DNA of 64,000 bases from Marinobacter sp. SS13-12 (GCF_030227115.1 NZ_JASSUA010000006.1:62001-126000), one strand, 5' to 3'; positions 29,386 to 39,366 are shown, counted from the stretch's first letter. The notes: generated by a model from the letters alone, not told the origin. Made by a program: numbers and translations.

Positions 29386-31533
29386 TCAGACGATTCCCGA
29401 AATTCTGCACGCACCGTGAGGATCACGCCTGACAACCTGCTCCAAATCTGCCGTCTTGAACTCCAGTGCGCGCTTGTATAATTGATACCGGTGCTGATTA
29501 AAACCGATAAATCGAAAGACACGTTCCACATTGCGGTCAAAAGTTTGTGGCTCTGCGCGTCCCTCCGCATTTATTCGCGTCATGCTCTCTTCAAAGTCCC
29601 GCCAGGCCTGAAACGACGCCAGTATTTCTGCCACCGCCCTGACCTTCGTTCTCGTCCCGTCACCCAACTGCGGCGTCAACCAGAAGTCGGCCATCAGTGC
29701 ATGCAGGATGGCGCCTTTCACCTCAGGAGGAGAGTGATAGAACACGCTTTCGCTTCGCTTTTCCATGTCTGCAAGAACGTTATTTGCAAGCGCCAGCCCT
29801 CGGCGCTCCTTCCGAAAAGCCTCTACGTGATTCCCGAAAAAACCGTTTTCGGAGTCGATGAAGTCTTGCCAAAATTGATTAATAGCTACAGATGCAGTTT
29901 CCACAGCCTGGCCAATAGCCACTGCATGGCTTATCCCCTGCGCCAACGCAAACACTGACACTTTTTTGTACCAACCAAACGCGTCAGTGTCCTGATCGAA
30001 AAGCTCAAGATATCTAAAATCTGAATCTCCAAGTGCTTTGTAGACAAAGTGAATCATCTCCAGAGTATTCTGGACATCCACTTCCAACAAAAAATTGCCC
30101 GACGGACCAACTCCAAGTACAAGCCCGGCGTGGAGATTGAAGTAAAATTTCCCGGTTGCTTCGTTATATTCAAGCCTTAGTTCGCCCTCAACCCCGACAC
30201 CTGCGGCGGCCTCTACCTTTTTTCCGATCTGACACAAGGGTTTCCAGTCCGAATGGGTAGCCAGGGTATCAACCCACAATAAGGATCCAGCGACCTCGCA
30301 TCCCCCTCTCACTCCCGCGAATACATTAGCTTCCAGGTTTGCACCCTGGCCGTGCTCGCGGGCAGCAATCCCTTTTAGCGTCGGAAGCCCCTGCGTGCTA
30401 TCAACATGAACATTCGCGGCGAGTAACGCTGAGGCACCGGCGAATCCGGTAGCACTGATAGCCAGTCGAGCCTGGAAATGGCCCAAGGAGGTATACGTCC
30501 GCTCCCCGTCCCAACCACCAACTCTGTAATAGATGCGAATTTCAGAGCGGTTGTTAGTCGGGAACGCCTGTTCAATCGAGGCTTTACCTTCCAGCAGGCT
30601 AAACTGGGCTTCTGCTTTACCCTGAAAATGGACCTTGCCGCTGCGGGGGTTAAATTCACCTGAAGCGCTTGAGCCTGCGGCAAAGCGCATGAATTGGGCT
30701 TCAGCAGATGCATCGAAACCGGTACGGTCGAGGTTTTCCTGCTGCGCCTGCTCATCACCCCAAATCGACCAGCTAACCTCATCATAATATTGATTCAAAG
30801 CGAGAACGACTGGGTTATCGTCATCCGGACGCCAGGACATGTTGAACTTGATGTTCAGTTCGCTCTCAATAGCCTCACGGAGTTTTTCTGGATCCACGCC
30901 CTCACGACTCAGCCAACCTTTACTCCGCTTCCTGTCGCGGGCTCCCATGGGGTAGCGTCGAAAATGATTCGCGATTTTTTCGGACCTGACGTATGTATAG
31001 TGATTCCCTCCCGCAAGCCTTTTGATTTCTGTAAGCGGTGGGGTGCTCTGCATCCCTTGTGGAATGACCTCTCGACTGACAAGCTCTCGAACCAGGATAT
31101 CCTTGCGCTCTTGAACAGGGGAAAGCACTTTTCCCTCCGCACCAGAAGGCCGTTCCTCACTACCCTGATTGTCTTCAGCAAGAGTGTCCAGATCCCGGTA
31201 ATACTCGTTTAGCGGGCCGCAGACAAACTCTTCCTCGGCCTCCAGTTCTGCCAATTCGTCTTCAGTCAAAAGGATAAGTTCATCGCTGCCAGTGACGTGA
31301 ACAACTTCTGCAATTTTGTCACCGCATGGAGCATCTTCCATCACTTGGGCAGGTTCACAACTGGAAGTAATCAATTCATTGGCGGCGGGCACAGTTATAG
31401 TCTGGCCAGGAAAAATTCGATTCGGATCCTGAATTTCCGGGTTCAAATTCAGCACACGCGCCAGGCTGGCGCGGTGGCGTTGGGCGATAGCACTCAATGT
31501 ATCGCCGGAGCGGACTTCATAGGCCTCAGGCAT
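29386..31533 (-). CDS. LysM-domain putative type VI secretion effector
   Basis: 715 residues. An N-terminal LysM domain (about 4-49: YEVRSGDTLSAIAQRH to FPGQTITVP) could bind peptidoglycan. An acidic stretch follows (about 90-125). The middle (about 265-480) is Ala/Gly-rich with alternating beta-strand pattern, including SATGFAGASALLAAN and HAGLVLGVGPSGNF. The C-terminal 200 residues are helical and charged, with no catalytic motif I recognise. No signal peptide is present, consistent with delivery by VgrG. The order vgrG, DUF4123, this gene is the standard T6SS cargo arrangement. Base composition is clearly more AT-rich than vgrG. The toxic activity, if any, is unknown. Confidence 0.7.
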   Translation of the reverse strand: MPEAYEVRSGDTLSAIAQRHRASLARVLNLNPEIQDPNRIFPGQTITVPAANELITSSCEPAQVMEDAPCGDKIAEVVHVTGSDELILLTEDELAELEAEEEFVCGPLNEYYRDLDTLAEDNQGSEERPSGAEGKVLSPVQERKDILVRELVSREVIPQGMQSTPPLTEIKRLAGGNHYTYVRSEKIANHFRRYPMGARDRKRSKGWLSREGVDPEKLREAIESELNIKFNMSWRPDDDNPVVLALNQYYDEVSWSIWGDEQAQQENLDRTGFDASAEAQFMRFAAGSSASGEFNPRSGKVHFQGKAEAQFSLLEGKASIEQAFPTNNRSEIRIYYRVGGWDGERTYTSLGHFQARLAISATGFAGASALLAANVHVDSTQGLPTLKGIAAREHGQGANLEANVFAGVRGGCEVAGSLLWVDTLATHSDWKPLCQIGKKVEAAAGVGVEGELRLEYNEATGKFYFNLHAGLVLGVGPSGNFLLEVDVQNTLEMIHFVYKALGDSDFRYLELFDQDTDAFGWYKKVSVFALAQGISHAVAIGQAVETASVAINQFWQDFIDSENGFFGNHVEAFRKERRGLALANNVLADMEKRSESVFYHSPPEVKGAILHALMADFWLTPQLGDGTRTKVRAVAEILASFQAWRDFEESMTRINAEGRAEPQTFDRNVERVFRFIGFNQHRYQLYKRALEFKTADLEQVVRRDPHGACRISGIV

Positions 31534-32345
31534 CAGACACCTCCCTGTGTCAGCATTCTGTCTAACTCAGCCAACCGTTTGGTGGCAGAGCGATGGGCAT
31601 CACCAAGTATTTCTTTCACTACCGGGAGCTCCATGCAATCTTTGAATCGTACAAAGAGCTCTACATAGCCTGCTATATTGGCTTCTGACGCGAAACCGAA
31701 CTCTTGTGCTTGTTCAATGAGGCCGGCGAGCTGTTCAGACTGCCCCTCATTATCTGAAAGACCAATCGATCTTGATAGACGCCTCAGGAACGCTCGATGC
31801 TTCTCGTGGCCCAACGCATCTAGATGATTCTGCTGTAAATGAAACCACCCTTCGTCTTCAGCCACTCTTGCATCACTCACCTCAGATAGATTGACTGACA
31901 TCCATCCTTTTTCCTGATCAAAGTAACGCCAGCTTCTAACCGGCCCACTAAACGCGGCTATTTCTTGAGGGGTAAAAACTGAAAGTAGCATCCGGACCTG
32001 ACCAGGCACGTAAAATCGAAGGTACGCGACGGTTCCATCAGGTATGCGCACACTCAGAAGGCTTCGGAAATGATCGGCTAGTTTTTCCGGCCCGCAATCA
32101 GCATCCACAACGATTCCATTTGATCGCCAAAACTCCTGGTTATCCCAAAGGCGCGTGTATTCAGACGGCTTTATCAAGCAAGGACTTACTTCTAGAGCCG
32201 ATTGGTGACGAGTGCCCCGGTAAAGCATGTCCACTGAGGGGCTATCATCATACTTGTAGGCGATCTTCAGGGCATCCAGCAGCGCGCCGTCCAACAACAA
32301 GTAGGATTGCTCGGAATCAAGCATTTTAATACCCGAAGCTTCCAT
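31533..32345 (-). CDS. DUF4123 effector-loading chaperone (Tap/Tec family)
   Basis: 270 residues from the ATG at 32345, one base after the vgrG stop (TGAAATG); a longer frame to 32408 overlaps the vgrG end. The DUF4123 domain (about 10-140) starts SYLLLDGALLDAL and continues through WSRNGIVVDADCGPEKLADHFRSLL-like helices to RFYVPGQVRMLLSVFTPQE. In characterised systems these proteins load a specific effector onto VgrG and are not secreted. The C-terminal helical half is probably the effector-specific part. The stop overlaps the start of the putative effector gene by one base. Confidence 0.88.
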   Translation of the reverse strand: MEASGIKMLDSEQSYLLLDGALLDALKIAYKYDDSPSVDMLYRGTRHQSALEVSPCLIKPSEYTRLWDNQEFWRSNGIVVDADCGPEKLADHFRSLLSVRIPDGTVAYLRFYVPGQVRMLLSVFTPQEIAAFSGPVRSWRYFDQEKGWMSVNLSEVSDARVAEDEGWFHLQQNHLDALGHEKHRAFLRRLSRSIGLSDNEGQSEQLAGLIEQAQEFGFASEANIAGYVELFVRFKDCMELPVVKEILGDAHRSATKRLAELDRMLTQGGV

Positions 32346-32346
32346 T

Positions 32347-34470
32347 TCAGACACTCTCCTCGCATGCGCACCTCGAGGCAGCACAAGAACCGTCGGGTTG
32401 GCGACCACATTGTCGACTCAAAGTTGCATCTTTGCGTGCCACGCTGACTAACTTCGAAATCGGACTCGGACGAAAATCCGAGACCGGTCGCCTCAAGTCC
32501 TTAGCAAGAGTGTCGGGACTAGCCGACGTCTTTGAATCCGTCAACACAACTTCTGGCAACTCCGGCACCTGCGCCGAGGCCCCACTTCCACTACCAGGCC
32601 CACCCCCGGAATTCATCTTCACCATTGGCCCTGAAACCGTCACACCACTCGGGTCCACCTTCACAAAGCTACCACCGGCTTTCAGGGTTACTTCCGCCCC
32701 TGCCTCAATCACGATTTTCATGCCGGCCTTGTGGTGGATTTCGCTGCCAGCTTCGATGAGTTGATTCTTGCCCTGCTTGCTGTGGTGGCTGCCGTTGACG
32801 GTGAGGCTGGAATCACCGCCGATGGATTCCCGTTTCTCGCCGTCCACCGTGGCGTGGTCATTGCCCTTGATGTGGGCCTTGCGGTGGTTATCGACGGTGA
32901 GGTGGCTGTCGTTCCTGATAACTTCCGTGCGGTTATTTTCCGTCAGCAGGTCCAGGTCTTTCTGGGCGTGGAGGTAGATCTGCTCTTTGTCGGCTTCGTC
33001 TTCGAATCGCAGTTCATTACTGCCCTCACCCTTGTGGGTCTGGGTTTTGAGCGTGGTGCGGGTTTTGTGCTCCGGCAGCGCATACGGCGGTGTGTTGGTG
33101 GCGTGGTAGGTGCGGCCGGTAATGATCGGCTGATCCGGGTCGCCATCCAGGAAGGAGACGATGACTTCGTTGCCGATTCTCGGGAGTGCCATGAATCCGT
33201 ACTGGCCGCCGGCCCAGCCCTGACTGACTCGTAGCCAGGCGCTGGAGTGTTCATCATTCTTTGAGTAGCGGTCCCACGGAAACCTTACTTTTACCCTGCC
33301 GTGTTCATCGCAATGGATCTCTTCCCCCTCCGGGCCGGTGACAATGGCGATCTGGGGGCCGTCCATCAGTGGGCGGTGGTTGATCTGTGGCCGCCAGGTG
33401 CGGTCCGCGGGAATAGCGTTGAAGGCGTTGTGGTAGGTGGTGGCACCACCGCCGCTCTCCTCTTCCAGGGCCTGGGGCTGGATGCCGGTGTGGGTGATGC
33501 TGGTGAACAGCCATTCCCGGTTCAGGGTCGGGTTGTCGTGGTCGGTGAGCTCGACTTTGGCGCCCACGGTGAAGTCCGGACGGTTGCTCTGGCCGTTGGC
33601 GGTAGTAGCGTCGTTTCTCAGGGCATCCAGGCGGCTTTCGGTGAATGGCTGGCCACTGGCGTCGGCCTTGAAGCGGCCGGGGTAGTCGTAGTACTGGTAG
33701 TCTTCGCGCCGGGCGTCCAGCTTGTCGGCCTGTTGTTCATGCATTAACGCGTAAACCGGGTTCTTGAAGGTGTAGTCCTTCATGGCCACGGAGGCGGCCC
33801 TGACGCGTTCCCGGTAGCTGAACTGGAAGACGGCACTCTGGCGGCTGCTGCCACCGGCCTTGCCGTTGTATTCGACGGGGTCGAGCCGGGGGGCGTCGCC
33901 GTGGTGGTCGGCGATGATCAGGGCGGGCTGGTCGTTGCCTTCTACATCTCCGTGGCTGTAGCGGTAGTGCCAGCCTTCTTCGGCCGACAGTCGTTCAATA
34001 AAGTCCAGATCGCTTTCCCGGTGCTGGACGCAGTATTCCCGCTCTTCGGGGGTGCGTTTCAGGTCAAACACGGTATCGAAGATGCCCCGCTCTTCCAGCA
34101 GGGTGCGCACGATGGCGTCGGTGCTCTGGGTCTGGAAAATGCGGCTGTTGTGCATCAGGCCCAGGCGCCACAGCGGGGGCTGGACGATGACTTCGTAGCG
34201 GGTGCGGCGATGGCCGGAGTCGCCCCGGGCGAATTCGTTGACCACGCCGTGGAAGCGCCGCAGGGGGATGCCGTCCTGCCACACCACCAGTTCCACGGGC
34301 TGTTCCAGCACCTCCTCAGCGGCAATAGTCGGCGAGGTACTGGCCAGTTCCAGCTTGCAGTGGCACAGCTTGGAAAGGGTTTCGGTCAGTTCAAAGCGGA
34401 CGACCGCGAACAGGTCTTTGGGGAGTTGGCCAAGGGTGGCCGTGAACTGCAGTCCGGTTGCCTGGGGCAT
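32347..34470 (-). CDS. vgrG: Type VI secretion spike protein VgrG
   Basis: 707 residues. VgrG forms the trimeric tip of the T6SS needle. It shows the gp27-like region (HGVVNEFARGDSGHRRTRYEVIVQPPLWRLG, ESDLDFIERLSAEEGWHYRY), the gp5-like OB fold (DEHGRVKVRFPWDR, WLRVSQGWAGGQYGFMALPRIGNEVIVSFLDGDPDQP), and a C-terminal beta-prism of short repeats (about 500-610). After a Gly/Ser linker near 615 there is an extra tail of some 90 residues ending in a Cys-rich segment (RQCGRQPDGSCAASRCACEESV region), probably the effector-docking part. No hcp, tss or clpV genes are in this window, so this is an orphan VgrG. Confidence 0.95.
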   Translation of the reverse strand: MPQATGLQFTATLGQLPKDLFAVVRFELTETLSKLCHCKLELASTSPTIAAEEVLEQPVELVVWQDGIPLRRFHGVVNEFARGDSGHRRTRYEVIVQPPLWRLGLMHNSRIFQTQSTDAIVRTLLEERGIFDTVFDLKRTPEEREYCVQHRESDLDFIERLSAEEGWHYRYSHGDVEGNDQPALIIADHHGDAPRLDPVEYNGKAGGSSRQSAVFQFSYRERVRAASVAMKDYTFKNPVYALMHEQQADKLDARREDYQYYDYPGRFKADASGQPFTESRLDALRNDATTANGQSNRPDFTVGAKVELTDHDNPTLNREWLFTSITHTGIQPQALEEESGGGATTYHNAFNAIPADRTWRPQINHRPLMDGPQIAIVTGPEGEEIHCDEHGRVKVRFPWDRYSKNDEHSSAWLRVSQGWAGGQYGFMALPRIGNEVIVSFLDGDPDQPIITGRTYHATNTPPYALPEHKTRTTLKTQTHKGEGSNELRFEDEADKEQIYLHAQKDLDLLTENNRTEVIRNDSHLTVDNHRKAHIKGNDHATVDGEKRESIGGDSSLTVNGSHHSKQGKNQLIEAGSEIHHKAGMKIVIEAGAEVTLKAGGSFVKVDPSGVTVSGPMVKMNSGGGPGSGSGASAQVPELPEVVLTDSKTSASPDTLAKDLRRPVSDFRPSPISKLVSVARKDATLSRQCGRQPDGSCAASRCACEESV

Positions 34471-34524
34471 GTCTTCGATCCCTGAAGAAGTTAATGTCTT
34501 TCGCTCGTCCTGAGCGGAGACGGA

Positions 34525-34553
34525 ATTATATACGTAAACTGACTGGCATTAAC
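34525..34553 (-). promoter_or_regulatory. Probable promoter of the vgrG cassette
   Basis: On the minus strand a perfect TATAAT (34530-34525) is preceded at 17 bases by GTTAAT, a weak -35. It lies 55 bases upstream of the vgrG ATG, between cpdA and vgrG, so the cassette probably has its own transcript rather than depending on nudF-cpdA. Confidence 0.5.
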
Positions 34554-34580
34554 AGGCCGACCAGTGCGCCAACGAAACCG

Positions 34581-35387
34581 TTAATAGCCGGTACTGTTGC
34601 TGTCCAGATCGAATACGAAATCCGTCGCCCTGCTCACTTCGGTCGAAAACTCGCCTGAAGGCAGCAACTCAAACCAGCGGTAACCCGGCGCTTTGTCTTC
34701 CACTGAAAACTCCACCGAACCGGCCGTGAACTGTATGCAGGTGGACGGTGTGGCCAGCAGACGGACCCCTTTGCGGGTTTGCTCCAGCTCCTGGTGAATG
34801 TGCCCCCAGAGTACGATTTTTACTTGCGAAAAGCGGTCAACAACCTGCCAGAAGGCATCGCGATTGCGCAGTCCGATCGGCGACATCCATTCGGTATCAA
34901 TGTCTATGGGATGATGATGAAGGGCAACCAGCGCCGGGGTGTCGGGGTTCTGGCTGAGAGCCTCTGCGAGGAAGGCGAGTTCCGATTCCGCCAGCTCGCC
35001 AAACACCTTTCCGGGGACCGAGGTATCCAGCAAGATAAACTGCCAACCACCCTGAACAATGTGGCGCCGGTCTGCCTGACTTTCGGAGGCAATTCGGGCC
35101 AGCAATGGAGAGTCATCATGGTTACCTGCCATCCAGGCAGAGGGGCAACGAAACGCCTTCAGCTTGTCACCAAAAAGCCGGTAGGCTTCTTCGGTAGCGT
35201 CCTGGGCGATGTCTCCGGTGGCAAGAATAAGATCCGGCTGGCCATGATCGTGAAGTGCCTGCTCGATGACAGCATCCAGACTGTCTCTGGTATTGACGCC
35301 CAGCAGTTCGCCGCCCGGATCGGACATCAGGTGCGGGTCGGTCAGTTGTAGCACCCGAAGGGCACGCTGGTTGTCATTCTCGGTCAT
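34581..35387 (-). CDS. cpdA: 3',5'-cyclic AMP phosphodiesterase CpdA
   Basis: 268 residues. It is a calcineurin-like metallophosphoesterase that degrades cAMP. Metal-binding motifs are in order: DPH (about 17), GDIAQD (about 57), GNHD (about 87), HHHP (about 155) and GHIHQE (about 195). Gene order nudF, yqiB, cpdA matches Escherichia coli, where yqiA and parE follow; here the T6SS cassette follows instead. Confidence 0.92.
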   Translation of the reverse strand: MTENDNQRALRVLQLTDPHLMSDPGGELLGVNTRDSLDAVIEQALHDHGQPDLILATGDIAQDATEEAYRLFGDKLKAFRCPSAWMAGNHDDSPLLARIASESQADRRHIVQGGWQFILLDTSVPGKVFGELAESELAFLAEALSQNPDTPALVALHHHPIDIDTEWMSPIGLRNRDAFWQVVDRFSQVKIVLWGHIHQELEQTRKGVRLLATPSTCIQFTAGSVEFSVEDKAPGYRWFELLPSGEFSTEVSRATDFVFDLDSNSTGY

Positions 35388-35583
35388 GGCGCTCGTGTTT
35401 CTTGCGTTTTCGCAACACTCACTGGTGATGCAGGCATATTGGCAGACTATTCAGTTTCTACGACTGCATCCGGAATATTCATCACATTCTGTTCAGGCTT
35501 TTGAACCTAATTGCCTGTTTTGACAACTCTCGCACACTCTACAGCGCACTCTATGCCAATAACTTGGGGGCAAACATACAACC

Positions 35584-36069
35584 TTAGTCCACGCCTTCCC
35601 CGGCGGACCAGGCGGCGTGTTCCATGGGCAGGTGACCAAATCGCAGGCAGTAGTCCAGCCAGTCGGCCAGGAAGCTGTTGACCTGAACCTTCTCGTCCGG
35701 GTGGTGCATAAACCGGTTCGGGTAGTCGTTCACCGGGGCGATGTGCCGGTCGCGGTAACAGCTGATCACCTCTGCCATGTTGGCATCGTGATAAACCCGC
35801 ACGGTCAGCTGGGGATTGTTCAGCCAGCGCCCGGAGTTGTGCACCTGCTCCAGCAACAGGGTTTCGGTAAACTTTGTGGTTTGCAGCACTTCGATGCGCA
35901 CCCTGCCCAGGTACTGGTCCTCACGGTGAAGCTCGAATTCGCAAATCGGCTGGCCTTTGGCCTCCAGCTTCCGCAATCGGTGAAGCCGCATATAGTTACC
36001 ATCACACAGCGCGCCGAAACGTCGTAAATCCGGTACATAGCGCCGGGGTTTCATCACCCATTCTGTCAT
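35584..36069 (-). CDS. yqiB: DUF1249 family protein, YqiB-like
   Basis: 161 residues, function unknown. The DUF1249 pattern is clear: YVPDLRRFGALCDGNYMRLHRL near the N-terminus and NRFMHHPDEKVQVNSFLADWLDYCLRFGH near the C-terminus. It starts on the base after the nudF stop, with GGAG five bases before the ATG. Its fixed position between nudF and cpdA is shared with enterobacteria. The 196-bp gap to cpdA (35388-35583) contains only a small TTGCG/CGCAA hairpin near 35411. Confidence 0.9.
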   Translation of the reverse strand: MTEWVMKPRRYVPDLRRFGALCDGNYMRLHRLRKLEAKGQPICEFELHREDQYLGRVRIEVLQTTKFTETLLLEQVHNSGRWLNNPQLTVRVYHDANMAEVISCYRDRHIAPVNDYPNRFMHHPDEKVQVNSFLADWLDYCLRFGHLPMEHAAWSAGEGVD

Positions 36070-36070
36070 A

Positions 36071-36688
36071 TCAGCTCCAACCTTCCCGCAGTCGCGGGCG
36101 ATTCAACTGCAACCACTGCAGCGCGATAATTGCTGCGGCGTTATTGATACGTCCATCATAAATCATTGCGATGGCTTCGTCGGCGCTGAATACGTGGGCA
36201 CGGATATCTTCGTGTTCATGCTCCATGCCAAACAGGCCGCCCGCGGATTCGGTGCTGATACGACCACAGAAAAGGTGGATCAGTTCCGTGCTTCCGCCAG
36301 GAGAAACCAGGTAGTCACAGATTTTTTCGAGTGGTTCAAAGGTCAGGCCGGCTTCTTCCTGACCTTCCCGCTGGGCCACCTCTTCCGGCGACTCGCCGTC
36401 CTCGTTCATGCCTGCCACAAGCTCCAGCAACCAGGGGGACTGGTCACGGCCAAGGGCGCCGAGGCGGAATTGTTCCAGAAGGACGACCTCGTCCCGATCA
36501 GGATCGTAGGGTAATACGCAGGTGGCATCGCCGCGGATGAAGAGTTCGCGGGTGAAGGTGGGCATTTCCCTGCCGTCAAAGCGCGGGTGGGTCAGCCAGA
36601 GTTTGTCCATACGGAAGAAGCCCTGGAAGACGGTTTCGCGTTTTTCGACTTTTACGTCGCTGTCTTTGAACTGGAACGGCTCAGTCAT
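36071..36688 (-). CDS. nudF: ADP-ribose pyrophosphatase NudF
   Basis: 205 residues. It cleaves ADP-ribose to AMP and ribose 5-phosphate. The Nudix box is AGMNEDGESPEEVAQREGQ followed by EEAGL (about 90-113). QFRLGAL and LVSPGGSTELIHLFCG are typical of the NudF/ADPRase branch. It is the first gene of the nudF-yqiB-cpdA operon. Confidence 0.93.
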   Translation of the reverse strand: MTEPFQFKDSDVKVEKRETVFQGFFRMDKLWLTHPRFDGREMPTFTRELFIRGDATCVLPYDPDRDEVVLLEQFRLGALGRDQSPWLLELVAGMNEDGESPEEVAQREGQEEAGLTFEPLEKICDYLVSPGGSTELIHLFCGRISTESAGGLFGMEHEHEDIRAHVFSADEAIAMIYDGRINNAAAIIALQWLQLNRPRLREGWS

Positions 36689-36797
36689 ATCAGATTTCAG
36701 ATCCGTTTTTGGGAACGATTCTGAACGATAGCCGGTGTTTCAGTTTGGGTGCAAGCCTTGTCTTTCTACTTCTCGGCAATCAGGCTTTGGTGCAAGA

Positions 36798-36905
36798 CAG
36801 TCATTGGGGCCTCCCTCCCAAAACACGCTCAAGCCCGTCCCTGGGGCGCTTGGGCTCCGCCATCCATGGCTCCGCACAGTTTTGGGAGGAAGGCCCCAAT
36901 GACTG
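36798..36905 (-). repeat. 108-bp palindromic repeat, copy B (54-bp conserved core, inverted)
   Basis: Arms 36798-36824 and 36879-36905 are 27 bp and pair at 26 positions. The core 36825-36878 is exactly 54 bp. Read on the minus strand it begins TGTGCGGAGCCATGGATGGC like copies A and C and ends GCTTGAGCGT like copy C. The arm sequence (starting CAGTCATTGGGG) is unrelated to copy C. Confidence 0.95.
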
Positions 36906-36934
36906 CCCCGAAAATAAATGCAGGCCGCCACATG

Positions 36935-37021
36935 GTAGGTCGGATTAGCAAAGCGTAATCCGACACTGTGTGAGCGAGCGATGCCATTTGTCGGATTACG
37001 GCTTCGCCTAACCCGACCTAC
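36935..37021. repeat. REP-like pair in head-to-head arrangement
   Basis: Left unit starts GTAGGTCGGATTAGC and ends GTAATCCGACA; right unit is its inverse (TGTCGGATTACGG to CCGACCTAC). The units face each other across about 26 bases, as in BIME-type REP pairs. The same consensus occurs at 22059-22090 and 57789-57839. No RAYT transposase is in the window. Confidence 0.85.
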
Positions 37022-37048
37022 GAACCGGAGATATCTCGGAGTGAGCAT

Positions 37049-37156
37049 GGCCGGGCAGGTAGGCCTGTTCAGGATTGTGCGGAGCCATGGATGGCGGAGC
37101 TCAAGCGTCACAAGGACGTGCTTGAGCGTATCCTGAACAGGGCTACCTGCCCGGCC
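37049..37156 (+). repeat. 108-bp palindromic repeat, copy C (54-bp conserved core)
   Basis: Arms 37049-37075 and 37130-37156 are 27 bp and pair at 26 positions. The core 37076-37129 is exactly 54 bp with the shared start TGTGCGGAGCCATGGATGGC. Its second half folds as GCTCAAGC...GCTTGAGC around an inner CGTC/GACG. The arm sequence (GGCCGGGCAGGTAGGCC) is unrelated to copies A and B. It lies directly downstream of thiC. Confidence 0.95.
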
Positions 37157-37189
37157 CAAACACCAATCCAATAAGGCTAGGAGCCCGAA

Positions 37190-39118
<1,929 letters not shown>

Positions 39119-39160
39119 CTACAGAAATGTGCCTGTGTCTTTGCTGCATATTGTCTTAAA

Positions 39161-39249
39161 TCCCTACGCCGGTATTATCCGGATCAGGTTGCGGGTTCTG
39201 CATGGCAATCTCAGCCGGCGGTCAGATGATCTGACGCCAGCACCCCGTC
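39161..39249 (-). ncRNA. TPP riboswitch controlling thiC
   Basis: Read on the minus strand it begins GACGGGGTGC, has the conserved GCTGAGA box after a variable hairpin, then AACCTGATCCGGATAATACC and GGCGTAGGGA. These are the thi-box landmarks in the right order and spacing. It ends 75 bases before the thiC ATG. In this group thiamine pyrophosphate binding usually blocks translation start; I see no obvious terminator in the expression platform. Confidence 0.95.
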
Positions 39250-39262
39250 AAGACGCGAATTC

Positions 39263-39294
39263 AATGTAATTGGCACTTAAAACGTGTGCCAATT
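39263..39294. promoter_or_regulatory. Promoter of thiC overlapped by a 9-bp inverted repeat
   Basis: On the minus strand TTGGCA (39292-39287) and TACATT (39268-39263) are spaced 18 bases apart, just upstream of the riboswitch. A perfect inverted repeat AATTGGCAC-N9-GTGCCAATT (39268-39276 and 39286-39294) covers the -35, the spacer and the edge of the -10. It sits between divergent thiC and tolC and looks like an operator. Confidence 0.5.
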
Positions 39295-39366
39295 GCAAGT
39301 GTAGAGCTCAGGCGGTTTATTGTCCATAATGCCACCACGCCGGGTGATTCATTAACAGGAGACAAC

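Larger units (their letters stand above)
36689..37189. other. 501-bp non-coding stretch filled with three palindromic repeats
   Basis: No gene is supported here. The stretch holds 54-bp-core repeat copies B (36798-36905) and C (37049-37156) in opposite orientations with a REP pair (36935-37021) between them. Open frames across this region only read through the repeats. The nudF promoter should lie at its left edge, and the thiC transcript ends at its right edge; repeat C starts 33 bases after the thiC stop on the minus strand. Confidence 0.85.

Noticed and set aside
36740..37171. Minus-strand open frame over the repeat cluster
   Set aside because: It simply translates repeat cores and REP units; no ribosome site and no family pattern.
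39268..39297. Sigma-54 promoter (TGGCAC followed by TTGCA)
   Set aside because: The two elements are more than 15 bases apart instead of about five, so the spacing is wrong; the TGGCAC belongs to an inverted repeat.
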